From positions 1 through 52,297 of the forward strand of contig JBOIEQ010000009.1 of assembly GCA_050741255.1 (NCBI GenBank): DNA of 52,297 nt, in the 5' to 3' direction. A program made the position numbers and the translations under genes. The DNA is from CAZXNF01 sp050741255. Lineage in GTDB: Bacteria; Pseudomonadota; Gammaproteobacteria; Burkholderiales; SG8-41. Each line of letters begins with the position of its first letter. Position 1 is the first letter of the stretch. This document shows, piece after piece, positions 7,126 to 15,591 of the stretch. The notes under the pieces were generated by a model. It was given only the letters and a program-made list of their open reading frames with translations. It ran no database searches and was not told the DNA's origin.

Positions 7126-7875
7126 ATGGAATGGCTGATGGATCCCGCGGCATGGGTGGCGCTCGCCACGCTGACCGCTCTCGAGATCGTGCTGGGCGTG
7201 GACAACATCATCTTCATTTCCATCCTGGTCGGACGCCTGCCGGCCGCGCGGCGCAATCTCGCGCGCCGGCTCGGGCTGGGGCTCGCCATGGCCTCGCGCA
7301 TCCTGCTGCTGCTGTCCCTGTCCTGGGTGATGGGATTGACCGCGCCGCTGTTCTCCGTGCTGGGCATGGACATCTCGGGCCGCGATCTCATTCTGGTCGG
7401 CGGCGGCCTGTTCCTGCTCTGGAAGAGTACAGCCGAAATTCACGAAAGCCTCGAAGGCGGATCCCATGGTCAGAATCCGGCCGGTGCGGCGCAGGCCACT
7501 TTTGGCGCGATCCTGGTACAGATCGCCATCCTTGACATCGTGTTCTCGCTCGACTCCGTGATCACAGCGGTCGGCCTCGTCGATGAGGTCGAGATCATGA
7601 TCACCGCCATCGTGCTGTCGGTCCTGGTGATGATGTTCGCCGCCAAATCAATCGGCGAGTTTGTCGACCGTCATCCCACCGTCAAGATGCTGGCCCTGTC
7701 CTTCCTGATCATGGTCGGCATGGCGCTGGTCGCCGAAGGCCTGCACTTCCATGTGCCCAAGGGCTACATCTACTTTGCGATGGCGTTCTCGCTGGGGGTG
7801 GAAATGCTCAACATCCGCCTGCGCAGGCGGATGGAGAAACCGGTGCAACTGCGCAAGGGCAAGGCGCCCCAATAA
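7126..7875 (+). CDS. TerC family integral membrane protein
   Basis: This 249-residue multi-pass membrane protein belongs to the TerC family. It carries the paired acidic motifs LEIVLGVDNIIFISI near the N-terminus and ILDIVFSLDSVITAVG in the second half, whose aspartates are thought to bind a metal within the membrane. Relatives (Alx, MeeY/MeeF, TerC) act in manganese export, metal loading of exported enzymes or tellurite resistance. ATG at 7126 has GGAGA 5 bases upstream; a TTG at 7108 would add six residues and is less likely. The gene begins 38 bases after the inverted-repeat element. The 3' end is 3 bases from a convergent small gene. Confidence 0.88.
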   Translation: MEWLMDPAAWVALATLTALEIVLGVDNIIFISILVGRLPAARRNLARRLGLGLAMASRILLLLSLSWVMGLTAPLFSVLGMDISGRDLILVGGGLFLLWKSTAEIHESLEGGSHGQNPAGAAQATFGAILVQIAILDIVFSLDSVITAVGLVDEVEIMITAIVLSVLVMMFAAKSIGEFVDRHPTVKMLALSFLIMVGMALVAEGLHFHVPKGYIYFAMAFSLGVEMLNIRLRRRMEKPVQLRKGKAPQ

Positions 7876-7878
7876 CGC

Positions 7879-8175
7879 TCAGCCGGTCGCGCACAGTTCC
7901 GCGCTGCGGGTTTTCGCGTAGTCGAGCGCGCTGAATCCCGTGTTGCCGATGGTCTTGCCGTCGCTGCGCAGCACGCACGGCACCTGCCCGAACGTCTGGT
8001 AGTGGCCGAACAGGGTGTCGGCCGTCATGCCGGGCTTGCATTCCTGCTGCAGGAAGTCGTCGATCAGGCGCTTGGCGGCCGCGATCGCCTCCGGCTGCCC
8101 CTCGAACTCGCCCAGGTGCTGCAACTGCTGGCCGACGGGATTGAACGGCGAATAGGCTTCGACGAAATAAGGCAT
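7879..8175 (-). CDS. Conserved-looking hypothetical protein, 98 residues
   Basis: I do not recognise a family. The protein is soluble, with no signal peptide or membrane segment. It has a helical, acidic first half (PVGQQLQHLGEFEGQPEAIA) and two cysteines (ECKPGM, VPCVLR) before a short C-terminal helix. ATG at 8175 is supported by GGGAGA upstream; the same frame continues upstream only through the tRNA-Leu gene, which is not coding. Codon use looks like that of the neighbours. It lies directly downstream of three tRNA genes and converges on terC. Confidence 0.65.
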   Translation of the reverse strand: MPYFVEAYSPFNPVGQQLQHLGEFEGQPEAIAAAKRLIDDFLQQECKPGMTADTLFGHYQTFGQVPCVLRSDGKTIGNTGFSALDYAKTRSAELCATG

Positions 8176-8194
8176 GAGAGTCTCCCGCAATGCT

Positions 8195-8283
8195 TGGTAC
8201 CCAGGGCCGGACTCGAACCGGCATGCCGCTTTCGCAGCGAGGGATTTTAAGTCCCTTGTGTCTACCAGTTTCACCACCTGGGT
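8195..8283 (-). tRNA. tRNA-Leu (UAA)
   Basis: The acceptor ends ACCCAGG and CCTGGGT pair, followed by A73 and an encoded CCA. The anticodon stem GGGA/TCCC closes the loop CTTAAAA, giving anticodon UAA. GGTTCGAGTCC forms the T arm. The 89-base length reflects the long variable arm of a class II tRNA. It is the last of three tRNAs downstream of pgsA. Confidence 0.95.
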
Positions 8284-8336
8284 GCGAGGGCGATTTTAAC
8301 GCCGGCGCCGGCTGCAATACGCCACAACGGGGAAAC

Positions 8337-8410
8337 TGGAGGCGGGGGTCGGAATCGAACCGGCGTACACGGCTTTGCAGGCCGCTGCATAACCACTCTG
8401 CCACCCCGCC
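8337..8410 (-). tRNA. tRNA-Cys (GCA)
   Basis: The acceptor stem GGCGGGG/CCCCGCC is followed by T73, the cysteine identity discriminator, and an encoded CCA. The anticodon loop in CCTGCAAAG gives GCA. The T arm contains GGTTCGATTCC. Length is 74 bases. Confidence 0.95.
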
Positions 8411-8474
8411 GGGGGCCTGAAAAAGCGAAGGGGAAAACGGGCTTGAGGACTGCCGCCGTTTTCCCCCGGAATTC

Positions 8475-8550
8475 TGGAGCGGGAAAGGAGTCTCGAACTC
8501 CCGACCTCAACCTTGGCAAGGTTGCGCTCTACCAACTGAGCTATTCCCGC
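8475..8550 (-). tRNA. tRNA-Gly (GCC)
   Basis: The acceptor stem GCGGGAA/TTCCCGC is followed by T73 and an encoded CCA. The D arm has AGCTCAGTTGGTAGAGC. The anticodon loop TTGCCAA gives GCC. The T arm contains GAGTTCGAGACTC. Length is 76 bases. It is the first of the Gly-Cys-Leu cluster, 46 bases after pgsA. Confidence 0.96.
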
Positions 8551-8596
8551 GCGAAGCGGCATTATATCAAAAGCCTAGCGGCGTTGCCCGTCCCGC

Positions 8597-9166
8597 TTAA
8601 CGCAGGCTGCGCCCCAGTGCCGGCCACGCCAGCCGCAGGTAATAGGCCATGGACACCAGCGTCAGTGCGGCAGCGGCCCAGATCAGCCAGGTGCCCGCCA
8701 CCGCCGGCTCGAAGCGGCCGATCGGATCGTCATAGAGCAGCATGGGAATGGCGACCATCTGGGCCCCGGTCTTGACCTTGCCGAGGGTGGACACCGCGAC
8801 GCTTTTCGACTCGCCGATCTGCGCCATCCATTCGCGCAGCGCCGAAATCGCGATCTCCCGGCCGATGATGATGAAGGCGACGATGGCATCGAGCCGGCCG
8901 AGGTAGAGCAGGATGATGAGCGCCGCCGCCACCATCAGCTTGTCGGCGACCGGGTCGAGGAAGGCGCCGAACGCCGAAGTCTGGTTCAGCCTGCGGGCGA
9001 GCCACCCGTCCAGCCAGTCGGTGACCGCAGCCAGCACGAACAGCACGGTCGCGACGAGGTTCTGGTTGGGCGTGGACACCCAGCTCTTCTCGAAATAGAA
9101 GATGCCGACGAACAGCGGGATCATGAGGATCCGCGCCAGTGTCAGAATGTTGGGAACGTTCCACAT
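8597..9166 (-). CDS. pgsA: CDP-diacylglycerol-glycerol-3-phosphate 3-phosphatidyltransferase
   Basis: PgsA makes phosphatidylglycerol phosphate from CDP-diacylglycerol and glycerol-3-phosphate at the inner membrane, the committed step to phosphatidylglycerol and cardiolipin. The CDP-alcohol phosphotransferase signature (D-G-x2-A-R-x8-G-x3-D-x3-D) is visible from DWLDGWLARR through GAFLDPVADK, near residues 64-90. Several hydrophobic membrane segments flank it. The 189-residue length is typical. The gene starts 8 bases after the uvrC stop and is followed by the tRNA cluster, a common proteobacterial arrangement. Confidence 0.96.
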   Translation of the reverse strand: MWNVPNILTLARILMIPLFVGIFYFEKSWVSTPNQNLVATVLFVLAAVTDWLDGWLARRLNQTSAFGAFLDPVADKLMVAAALIILLYLGRLDAIVAFIIIGREIAISALREWMAQIGESKSVAVSTLGKVKTGAQMVAIPMLLYDDPIGRFEPAVAGTWLIWAAAALTLVSMAYYLRLAWPALGRSLR

Positions 9167-9174
9167 GGACGCGT

Positions 9175-11016
9175 TCAGTGTAACGCGTCGTAGATGCGTT
9201 GCGCGAGCATCCGGCTGACACCTGGCACGGCCGCGAGTTCGTCCACGCTCGCTGCGCTGAGTCCGCGGACGCCGCCGAAGCGCGTGATGAGGCTCTGGCG
9301 CCGCTTCGCGCCGACGCCCTCGATCGCGTCGAGCGGTGACTGCGTGCGCGCCTTGCCGCGCCGCGCGCGGTGGCCTTCGATCGCGAAGCGGTGCGCTTCA
9401 TCGCGGATCTGCTGGATGAGGTGCAGCGCCGGATCGTCCGCCGCCAGCATCAGCGGCGCCGCCTTTCCCGGCAGGAACAACTGTTCCAGGCCCGGCTTGC
9501 GCGCCTCGCCTTTGGCCACGCCCACCAGCGGCACCGCGCCCAGCCCGAGGTCGCGCATCACCTCCACCGCCACGCCGAGTTGCCCCTTGCCGCCGTCGAT
9601 CAGCACGAGGTCCGGCACCGGCGCCTCGCCATTGACGACGCGGCGGTAGCGCCGGGTCAGCACTTCGCGCATCGCGGCGTAGTCATCGCCCGCCGCGGCG
9701 GTTTCGATGTTGAAGCGGCGATAGTCGCTCTTCTTCATCGCCGAGTGGTCGTACACCACGCAAGACGCCACCGTCGCCTCCCCCATCGTGTGCGAAATGT
9801 CGAAACACTCGATGCGTTCGGGCGGTTCAGCCAATCCGAGTGCGGGCGCAAGCGCCTGCGCGCGCGCTTCCTGCCTCACGCGCAGCGCCGCCTGCTGCCC
9901 CGCGCCCAACGCCGCGTTCTTGCCCGCCATCGCGAGCCACACGCGGCGTTCGCTACCCGGGCGGGTGGTCACGGTGACCGGACGCTGCGCCTGCTCCGAG
10001 AGCAGCGCGGCCAGCGTGTCCGCATCGACGTCGGCGCCGACGATCACGAGTGGCGGCACCGGATGTTCGGCGTAATGGTGCGAGACAAAGGCGTCCAGCA
10101 CCAACACCGCGTCCGCCTCGCCCGCATTGCGGGGAAAGAAATTCTTGTCGCCGAGATGCCGGCCGCCGCGCACCATCGCCAGGTTGACGCACACGACGCC
10201 GCCGGATTCCGCGCAGGCGACAATGTCGGCGTCGGTGCCACGCTCGCTGTCGACGAACTGGCGCTCGCGCACACGCCCCAACGTGGCAATCTGGTCGCGA
10301 AACACCGCGGCCCGCTCGTATTCCTGTTTCGCGGCGGCTTCGTCCATTCGCGTTTCCAGCGCGCGCACCACCTCATCGTCCTTGCCTTCCAGGAAGAGCG
10401 TCGCCGCGCGCACGTCTTCCGCATAGTCCGCCGGCGCGATCAGTCCGACGCAAGGCGCGCTGCAGCGCTGGATCTGGTGCAGGAGGCAGGGCCGCGAACG
10501 CGCGCTGAATACGCTGTCCTCGCAGGTCCGCAGCCGGAACACGCGCTGCAGGAGCTGCATGCTTTCGCGCACCGCGCCGGCGTTCGGAAACGGGCCGAAG
10601 ACCCGATGCTTGCGGTCCACGCTGCCGCGGTGGAAACGCAACTGCGGAAAGGCGTGGCCGCTCACCATCAGGTAAGGATAGGACTTGTCGTCGCGGAACA
10701 GGATGTTGTAACGCGGCGCGAGCGACTTGATGAGGTTGTTTTCCAGCAGCAGCGCTTCGGACTCCGATCGCGTGACCGTCGTCTCGAGCGCCGCGACCTG
10801 GGTCAGCATCAACTGGATGCGCGGCGAGAGGCCCTGCCCTTTCTGGAAGTACGAGGCCACGCGCTTCTTCAGATCGCGCGCCTTGCCGACGTACAGCGCC
10901 TCGCCGGACGTGTTCAACATGCGGTAGACGCCGGGCAGATGCGGCAGTCCCGCGATCAGCGCCGCGGCATCGAATGCCGGCGCTGGGACGTTCAGCGGGC
11001 GGGGATCGGCGGTCAT
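9175..11016 (-). CDS. uvrC: Excinuclease ABC subunit C
   Basis: UvrC makes both incisions around a UvrB-bound DNA lesion in nucleotide excision repair. The 613-residue protein begins with the GIY-YIG nuclease domain (LPGVYRML and ALYVGKARDLKKRV, residues about 27-57). A central UVR motif follows (MDEAAAKQEYERAAVFRDQI). The UvrC RNase H-like endonuclease half includes ECFDISHTMGEATVAS and LVLIDGGKGQLG. C-terminal helix-hairpin-helix repeats (DAIEGVGAKRRQSLITRFGG) end the protein. Length matches the family. It is transcribed between the uracil-DNA glycosylase gene and pgsA. Confidence 0.97.
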   Translation of the reverse strand: MTADPRPLNVPAPAFDAAALIAGLPHLPGVYRMLNTSGEALYVGKARDLKKRVASYFQKGQGLSPRIQLMLTQVAALETTVTRSESEALLLENNLIKSLAPRYNILFRDDKSYPYLMVSGHAFPQLRFHRGSVDRKHRVFGPFPNAGAVRESMQLLQRVFRLRTCEDSVFSARSRPCLLHQIQRCSAPCVGLIAPADYAEDVRAATLFLEGKDDEVVRALETRMDEAAAKQEYERAAVFRDQIATLGRVRERQFVDSERGTDADIVACAESGGVVCVNLAMVRGGRHLGDKNFFPRNAGEADAVLVLDAFVSHHYAEHPVPPLVIVGADVDADTLAALLSEQAQRPVTVTTRPGSERRVWLAMAGKNAALGAGQQAALRVRQEARAQALAPALGLAEPPERIECFDISHTMGEATVASCVVYDHSAMKKSDYRRFNIETAAAGDDYAAMREVLTRRYRRVVNGEAPVPDLVLIDGGKGQLGVAVEVMRDLGLGAVPLVGVAKGEARKPGLEQLFLPGKAAPLMLAADDPALHLIQQIRDEAHRFAIEGHRARRGKARTQSPLDAIEGVGAKRRQSLITRFGGVRGLSAASVDELAAVPGVSRMLAQRIYDALH

Positions 11017-11036
11017 GGGGGCGAGGGCCGGGAAGC

Positions 11037-11708
11037 TCAGACCGCGGCGTCGGCGGCCTGCCGCACGCCGGCCATCACCTGGTCGAACATGGCGGGCGTC
11101 AGCCGGCGCGTGTTGATGTTGTAGCGGCTGCAGTGATAGCTGTCGAACAGGCGGGTGCCGTCCGGCAGCGCGTGCCGCGCACCATGCCCGAACGCATGCG
11201 CGGAAGGTTTGAGCAAGAGCGCACGCAGCACCGCCTCATGCGCGATGCGTCCCAGCGCCAGGACGACCGCCCGGCGCGGCAATGCCGCGAGCTCCGACCG
11301 CAGATAACCGTTGCACTGCCGGATCTCGGCAGGCGTGGGCTTGTTGCCCGGCGGCACGCACTTCACGGCATTGGTGATACGGCAATCCTGCAGGCGCAAG
11401 CCGTCTTCCACATGCACGGACTCCGGCCGGCTGGCGAAACCGTGGCGATGCAGCGCCGGGTACAGCACGACGCCCGCGTAATCGCCCGTGAACGGCCGGC
11501 CGCTGCGGTTCGCGCCATGCATGCCCGGCGCCAGGCCGACGATCAGCAGCCGCGGCCGCGCGGCGCCGAATGGCGGCACCGGCCTGGCGTGATAGGTGGG
11601 ATGCGTGGCCCGGCAGTCGTCCAGGTACGCCGCCAGCCGCGGACAGTCGCGGCAGTCCGTCGCGAACGGTCGTTCGCGCGCCTCGGCACGGCGGGAACGC
11701 ACCGCCAC
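11037..11708 (-). CDS. Family 5 uracil-DNA glycosylase (UDGb type)
   Basis: The 223-residue protein fits the iron-sulfur uracil-DNA glycosylases of family 5. Motif 1 is GLAPGMHGANRSGRPFTGD (58-76), the long UDGb form that lacks the polar catalytic residue of families 1 and 4. Four cysteines, C19, C22, C117 and C132, are placed to bind a 4Fe-4S cluster. CVPPGNKPTP (117-126) is characteristic of the family. The DSYHCSRYN segment near the C-terminus matches the motif 2 region. It removes uracil and related deaminated bases from DNA. It lies between nagZ and uvrC, so two DNA repair genes are adjacent. The stop is 20 bases before uvrC. Confidence 0.88.
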   Translation of the reverse strand: MAVRSRRAEARERPFATDCRDCPRLAAYLDDCRATHPTYHARPVPPFGAARPRLLIVGLAPGMHGANRSGRPFTGDYAGVVLYPALHRHGFASRPESVHVEDGLRLQDCRITNAVKCVPPGNKPTPAEIRQCNGYLRSELAALPRRAVVLALGRIAHEAVLRALLLKPSAHAFGHGARHALPDGTRLFDSYHCSRYNINTRRLTPAMFDQVMAGVRQAADAAV

Positions 11709-11718
11709 GGTCGCTCCG

Positions 11719-12777
11719 TCAGCTCCGGACGAGCGGCAGTTCGCCGGGCCGCTGATCCATCATGCGCACGGCGGCCAGCGCCGTCCGGTACTGGGCATCG
11801 CCCTCCGGCCTGCCACCGTGGCCGTGCATGCGCGCGAGCCGCGCCAGGCTGACGGCCGGCAGCCCGTCCTTCAATTCAGCGAGCAGTTGGTCCGCCGAGG
11901 CGGGCTGGTTGCAAACCAGCACCATGTCGCAACCGGCATCCAGCGCCGCGTGGGCGCGCGCCGTGACATCGCCCGCCACGCTCGCACCCTCCATGCTGAG
12001 ATCGTCGCTGAAGACGGTGCCGGCGAAACCGAGGCGCCCGCGCAGAATCTCCTTCAGCCACACCGGCGAGAAGCCCGCCGGACGCGCGTCCACTTGTGGA
12101 TAGATCACATGCGCCGGCATGACACCGGCCATGCCGGCCGCGGACAGCGACTCGAAGGGCTTGAGATCGGCGGCTTCGATGTCGGCGAGCGTGCGTTCAT
12201 CGACCGGAATTTCATGATGCGAATCGGCGCGCACGTAGCCGTGGCCGGGGAAATGCTTGCCGACCGCCGCCATGCCCGCCCGGCGCATGCCGGCCACCAA
12301 CCGTCCCGCGAGTTCGGAGATGGCTTCGGGTTTTGCGTGAAAGGCGCGGTCGCCGATCACCCCGCTCGCGCCGTAGTCCAGGTCGAGTACCGGCGCGAAG
12401 GAAAAGTCCACGCCGCAGGCCCTCAGCTCCGTCGCCAGCACGGTGCCCGTGTCGAACGCGAGTTGCCCCGCGCGCTTGGGGTCGTGGTCCCACACCGCGC
12501 CGAGCGCGCGCATGGGCGGCAGTGCGGTAAAGCCCTCACGGAAGCGCTGTACGCGCCCGCCCTCGTGGTCCACTGCCACCAGCAGCGGCGGGTCGCGCAG
12601 CGCGTGGATCTCGGCCGTCATCGCTGCGATCTGCGCCGGCGATGCGTAGTTGCGTGCAAACAGGATGACGCCCCCCGTCAACGGATGCAGCAGGCGGCGC
12701 CGGTCCTCGTCGGTCAATGCGGTGCCGGCCACGTCCAGCATGACCGGACCCAGCGCGTTCGGTTTGGCTGCGTTCAT
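11719..12777 (-). CDS. nagZ: Beta-N-acetylhexosaminidase (glycoside hydrolase family 3)
   Basis: NagZ removes N-acetylglucosamine from anhydromuropeptides in the cytosol during cell wall recycling. The 352-residue protein shows the GH3 signature KHFPGHGYVRADSHHEIP, whose histidine loop carries the general acid/base. SDDLSMEGA carries the nucleophile aspartate, and VDHEGGRVQRF is also conserved. There is no signal peptide, as expected. The start at 12777 aligns with the conserved N-terminus; the open frame upstream overlaps acpS. AcpS ends 7 bases upstream, so the genes are probably co-transcribed. Confidence 0.94.
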   Translation of the reverse strand: MNAAKPNALGPVMLDVAGTALTDEDRRRLLHPLTGGVILFARNYASPAQIAAMTAEIHALRDPPLLVAVDHEGGRVQRFREGFTALPPMRALGAVWDHDPKRAGQLAFDTGTVLATELRACGVDFSFAPVLDLDYGASGVIGDRAFHAKPEAISELAGRLVAGMRRAGMAAVGKHFPGHGYVRADSHHEIPVDERTLADIEAADLKPFESLSAAGMAGVMPAHVIYPQVDARPAGFSPVWLKEILRGRLGFAGTVFSDDLSMEGASVAGDVTARAHAALDAGCDMVLVCNQPASADQLLAELKDGLPAVSLARLARMHGHGGRPEGDAQYRTALAAVRMMDQRPGELPLVRS

Positions 12778-12784
12778 GTGGCGT

Positions 12785-13162
12785 TCATTTCTCCAGCACC
12801 ACGCAGGCGCAGGCGAGGCTCTTCTCGTCGCTGATCGTAAGATGGTGTCCCTGGATGCCCCGCTCATTGACCATCGCCGCGAGATTGGGATGGAATTCGA
12901 AGCCCGGTTTGCCCAAACGGTCGGACACGATGCTGATGCACTGCAGGGTCACCGGATAGCGGAAGCCGGTGCCCATCGCCTTGGAAAACGCTTCCTTGGC
13001 CGCGAACCGGTTGGCGAGGAACAGCACGGGCTGCTTGGTTTTCGCATAAGCGGGTCGTTCGCGCGGCGTCAGAACCCGCCGCACGAAACGGTCACCGAAA
13101 CGCTCCAGCACGCGCTGCACGCGCGCGGGTTCGATCACATCGATGCCGATGCCGTAGATCAT
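12785..13162 (-). CDS. acpS: Holo-[acyl-carrier-protein] synthase
   Basis: AcpS transfers 4'-phosphopantetheine from coenzyme A to acyl carrier protein. The 125-residue protein begins with the signature IYGIGIDVIE, whose aspartate binds magnesium. FLANRFAAKEAFSKAMGTG carries the second metal/CoA motif. The length is normal. Its start codon overlaps the pdxJ stop by 4 bases (ATGA), indicating translational coupling in the order pdxJ-acpS-nagZ. Confidence 0.96.
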   Translation of the reverse strand: MIYGIGIDVIEPARVQRVLERFGDRFVRRVLTPRERPAYAKTKQPVLFLANRFAAKEAFSKAMGTGFRYPVTLQCISIVSDRLGKPGFEFHPNLAAMVNERGIQGHHLTISDEKSLACACVVLEK

Positions 13163-13896
13163 GCGATGCCTTGCACCGCTTGCAGATACTGGCGCACGGT
13201 CGCCGCCAGCCCCAGTTCCAGCGCGTCGGCGATCAGCGCATGCCCGATCGACACTTCCAGCACGCCCGGCACCGTACGCAGGAACACCGGCAGGTTCTCG
13301 CGATTGAGGTCATGGCCCGCGTTCACGCCCAGCCCGGCAGCCTGTGCAGCCTCGGCAGCGGCACGGTAGCGTGCAAGTTCAGCGGCTTCCGCCGCCGTCC
13401 CGAAGGCCTTCGCATAAGGCTCCGTATAGAGTTCCACACGATCGGCGCCGAGCTCCGCGACAAGCGCCATTGCCGCCGGCACAGGATCCATGAACAAACT
13501 GACGCGCACGCCACGCTGCTTGAGCCCTGCAATCACCGGTCGCAGCCGCGCGCCGTCGCGTGCGAGGTCCCAGCCGTGATCGGAGGTCACGGCGCCGCTT
13601 TCATCGGGCACCAGAGTGCACTGGTCGCAGCGCACGCCCTGCGCGACCTCGAGCAGGTTGTGGAAGGGATTGCCCTCGATGTTGAATTCCGCCGCCGGGT
13701 AATGCGCAAGCAACGCCGCCAGCGCCGGTACGTCATCGCCGCGCACATGGCGCTCGTCCGGACGCGGATGCACGGTAATCCCGTGCGCGCCCGCCTCCAG
13801 CGCAATGCGGCCCGCGCCCGTCACGCTCGGAATGCCGAGCGTGCGCTGGTTGCGCAGCAGCGCGACCTTGTTCAAATTGACGCTCAGGTGCGTCAC
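13159..13896 (-). CDS. pdxJ: Pyridoxine 5'-phosphate synthase
   Basis: PdxJ condenses 1-deoxy-D-xylulose 5-phosphate with 3-amino-2-oxopropyl phosphate to make pyridoxine 5'-phosphate, the last ring-forming step of vitamin B6 synthesis. The 245-residue protein shows LSVNLNKVALLRNQR at the N-terminus, then GITVHPRPDERHV, FNIEGNP, CTLVPDE and VNAGHDLN, all conserved in the family. The 62-base spacer before it, after recO, includes a short 9-base direct repeat (GCGGAGATT CCGGAGATT). The recO-pdxJ-acpS order is widespread in proteobacteria. Confidence 0.97.
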   Translation of the reverse strand: MTHLSVNLNKVALLRNQRTLGIPSVTGAGRIALEAGAHGITVHPRPDERHVRGDDVPALAALLAHYPAAEFNIEGNPFHNLLEVAQGVRCDQCTLVPDESGAVTSDHGWDLARDGARLRPVIAGLKQRGVRVSLFMDPVPAAMALVAELGADRVELYTEPYAKAFGTAAEAAELARYRAAAEAAQAAGLGVNAGHDLNRENLPVFLRTVPGVLEVSIGHALIADALELGLAATVRQYLQAVQGIA

Positions 13897-13958
13897 GGGA
13901 GATGGCCTGACACTGATGCGATCGCGGGGATGACAAGGATTGCGGAGATTCCGGAGAT

Positions 13959-14711
13959 TCAGAACGCAGAGAGATCGCGCAACAACTGGCGCGTATGCAG
14001 CACCTGGTCTCCCAGGTAGTGGTTGATCAGCACGCGCATCAGCTGTTTCGACTGCTGCAGGGTGAGCGCGTCCTCGAACGCGCCGCGCTGCATGTCGATC
14101 AGCGTGCGGCCATCCAATTCTAGCCGGTTTTCCTGCGGCGTTCCGTTCACCCGCACCGGTCCCTGCTCGACAACGTAGACATAGCGCGCCTGCTCGGCGA
14201 TCGCCTCGCCGCTGCGGCTGTCGCGGTCGAGCGGCAGCGCGTAACCCAGCTCTTTCAGCAACGCCATTTCGAAACCACGCAGCACGGCCTCCACCGGACT
14301 GCCGTCCGCCAGCCGTTCGAGCGCGCCCAGATAGGCCTCGTACAGTCCTTCATGCGGCACGTCGCGGTGCAGCAGCTTGATCAGGAGTTCGTTCAGGTAG
14401 AAGCCGCACAACAGCGCGCGTCCGCGCACCTGCAGCGGCGCGCCCTGCCATTCCGCGCTGTGCAGGGTCTTCAGTTCCGCCTTGCCGGACCAGGTGAGCG
14501 TGAGCGGCTGAAAGGCGAGCAGCGTACCGCGCAGCGCCGAGCGCGGCCGGCGTGCGCCCTTCGCGACGAGACCCACGCGCCCGTGCTGGCGGCTGAACAC
14601 CTCGACGATCAGGCTCGACTCGCGGAAGGCATAAGTGTGCAGTACGAGTCCCGGCTCGTCATCCACCCGCACACGCTCGCTGCTGCCGCCCCCGCCACCG
14701 GGGCTATTCAT
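13959..14711 (-). CDS. recO: DNA repair protein RecO
   Basis: RecO helps load RecA onto SSB-coated single-stranded DNA with RecR. The 250-residue protein has an N-terminal OB-fold (LVLHTYAFRESSLIVEVFSR, LVAKGARRPRS) and a helical C-terminal domain with FEMALLKELGYALPLD. The start overlaps the era stop by 8 bases (ATGAATAG), indicating coupling. The short glycine-rich stretch after the start (PGGGGG) is unusual but in frame with the conserved region. Confidence 0.94.
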   Translation of the reverse strand: MNSPGGGGGSSERVRVDDEPGLVLHTYAFRESSLIVEVFSRQHGRVGLVAKGARRPRSALRGTLLAFQPLTLTWSGKAELKTLHSAEWQGAPLQVRGRALLCGFYLNELLIKLLHRDVPHEGLYEAYLGALERLADGSPVEAVLRGFEMALLKELGYALPLDRDSRSGEAIAEQARYVYVVEQGPVRVNGTPQENRLELDGRTLIDMQRGAFEDALTLQQSKQLMRVLINHYLGDQVLHTRQLLRDLSAF

Positions 14712-15591
14712 AGCCGAAACGGGACAGCGCCCGCGCGTCGTCCGCCCAGCCGCTGCGCGTGCGCACCCACAGTTCCAGATGCACCTTGCCGCCGAACAGT
14801 TTCTCCATGTCGCGGCGCGCGGCGGTGCCGATGGCCTTCAGGCGCTCCCCGCCCTGGCCAATCACGATGGGCTTCTGCGAGTCCTTGTCCACCACGATGG
14901 CGGCATTGATGCGCCGCAGGCGCCCTTCCTGCTTGAACGCTTCGATTTCGACGGCGAGTTTGTACGGCAGTTCGTCGCCCAGCGCCCGGAACAGTTTTTC
15001 ACGCACCATCTCGGCGGCCAGGAAACGTTCCGAGGCCAGCGTGACTTCATCTTCCCCGTACAGTGCGGGCTGCTCGGGAAGCAGGCGCGCGGTGGCCGCC
15101 ACGAGGTCCTCGATCTGGGTGCCGCGCGTCGCCGACACCGGCACCAGTTCGCGGAAGGGAAATGCCTGCGCGAGGTTCGCGAGGTACGGCAGCAGGCTGC
15201 GCTTGTCCTTCGCCCGGTCGGTCTTGTTGATGACCGCCAGCACGGGCCGGTCGTGCGGCAGCAGCCCCGTCACCGCCTCGTCCGCCGCGCCGTAGCGCAG
15301 TGCCTCGTAGACGGCGAGCACCACGTCGACTTCTTCCAGGGTGCTGCGCACGCTGCGGTTCATCAGCCGGTGGAGCGCCCCGGTGTGTTCGCGCTGGAAA
15401 CCCGGTGTGTCGACGAACACGAGTTGCGCTTCGGGCCGGGTCAGGATGCCGGTAATGCGCGCGCGGGTCGTCTGCGCGCGCGCGGAAACGATGGAAATTT
15501 TGACGCCGACCAGGTGGTTGAGCAGTGTGGATTTGCCGACGTTGGGGCGACCGACGATCGCCACGGTACCGGCATGGAAGGCGGCCGTCAT
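14704..15591 (-). CDS. era: GTPase Era
   Basis: Era is an essential GTPase that binds 16S rRNA near its 3' end and assists small-subunit assembly. The 295-residue protein shows the P-loop GRPNVGKS followed by TLLNHLVG, the G2/G3 segment FVDTPGFQ, and G4 NKTD. A C-terminal KH domain carries IVVDKDSQKPIVIGQGGERL. The start at 15591 sits just before the G domain; the open frame upstream lies inside rnc. It overlaps the rnc stop by 4 bases and the recO start by 8. Confidence 0.97.
   Translation of the reverse strand: MTAAFHAGTVAIVGRPNVGKSTLLNHLVGVKISIVSARAQTTRARITGILTRPEAQLVFVDTPGFQREHTGALHRLMNRSVRSTLEEVDVVLAVYEALRYGAADEAVTGLLPHDRPVLAVINKTDRAKDKRSLLPYLANLAQAFPFRELVPVSATRGTQIEDLVAATARLLPEQPALYGEDEVTLASERFLAAEMVREKLFRALGDELPYKLAVEIEAFKQEGRLRRINAAIVVDKDSQKPIVIGQGGERLKAIGTAARRDMEKLFGGKVHLELWVRTRSGWADDARALSRFGYE

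Noticed and set aside
8190..8562. Open frames reading through the tRNA cluster on both strands
   Set aside because: The sequence folds as tRNA-Gly, tRNA-Cys and tRNA-Leu with correct acceptor, anticodon and T arms, so these frames are translations of tRNA.
13897..13958. Further 7-bp repeat array between recO and pdxJ
   Set aside because: The visible repeat is two copies with a 9-base period, which does not share the register of the 1-5.75 kb arrays.
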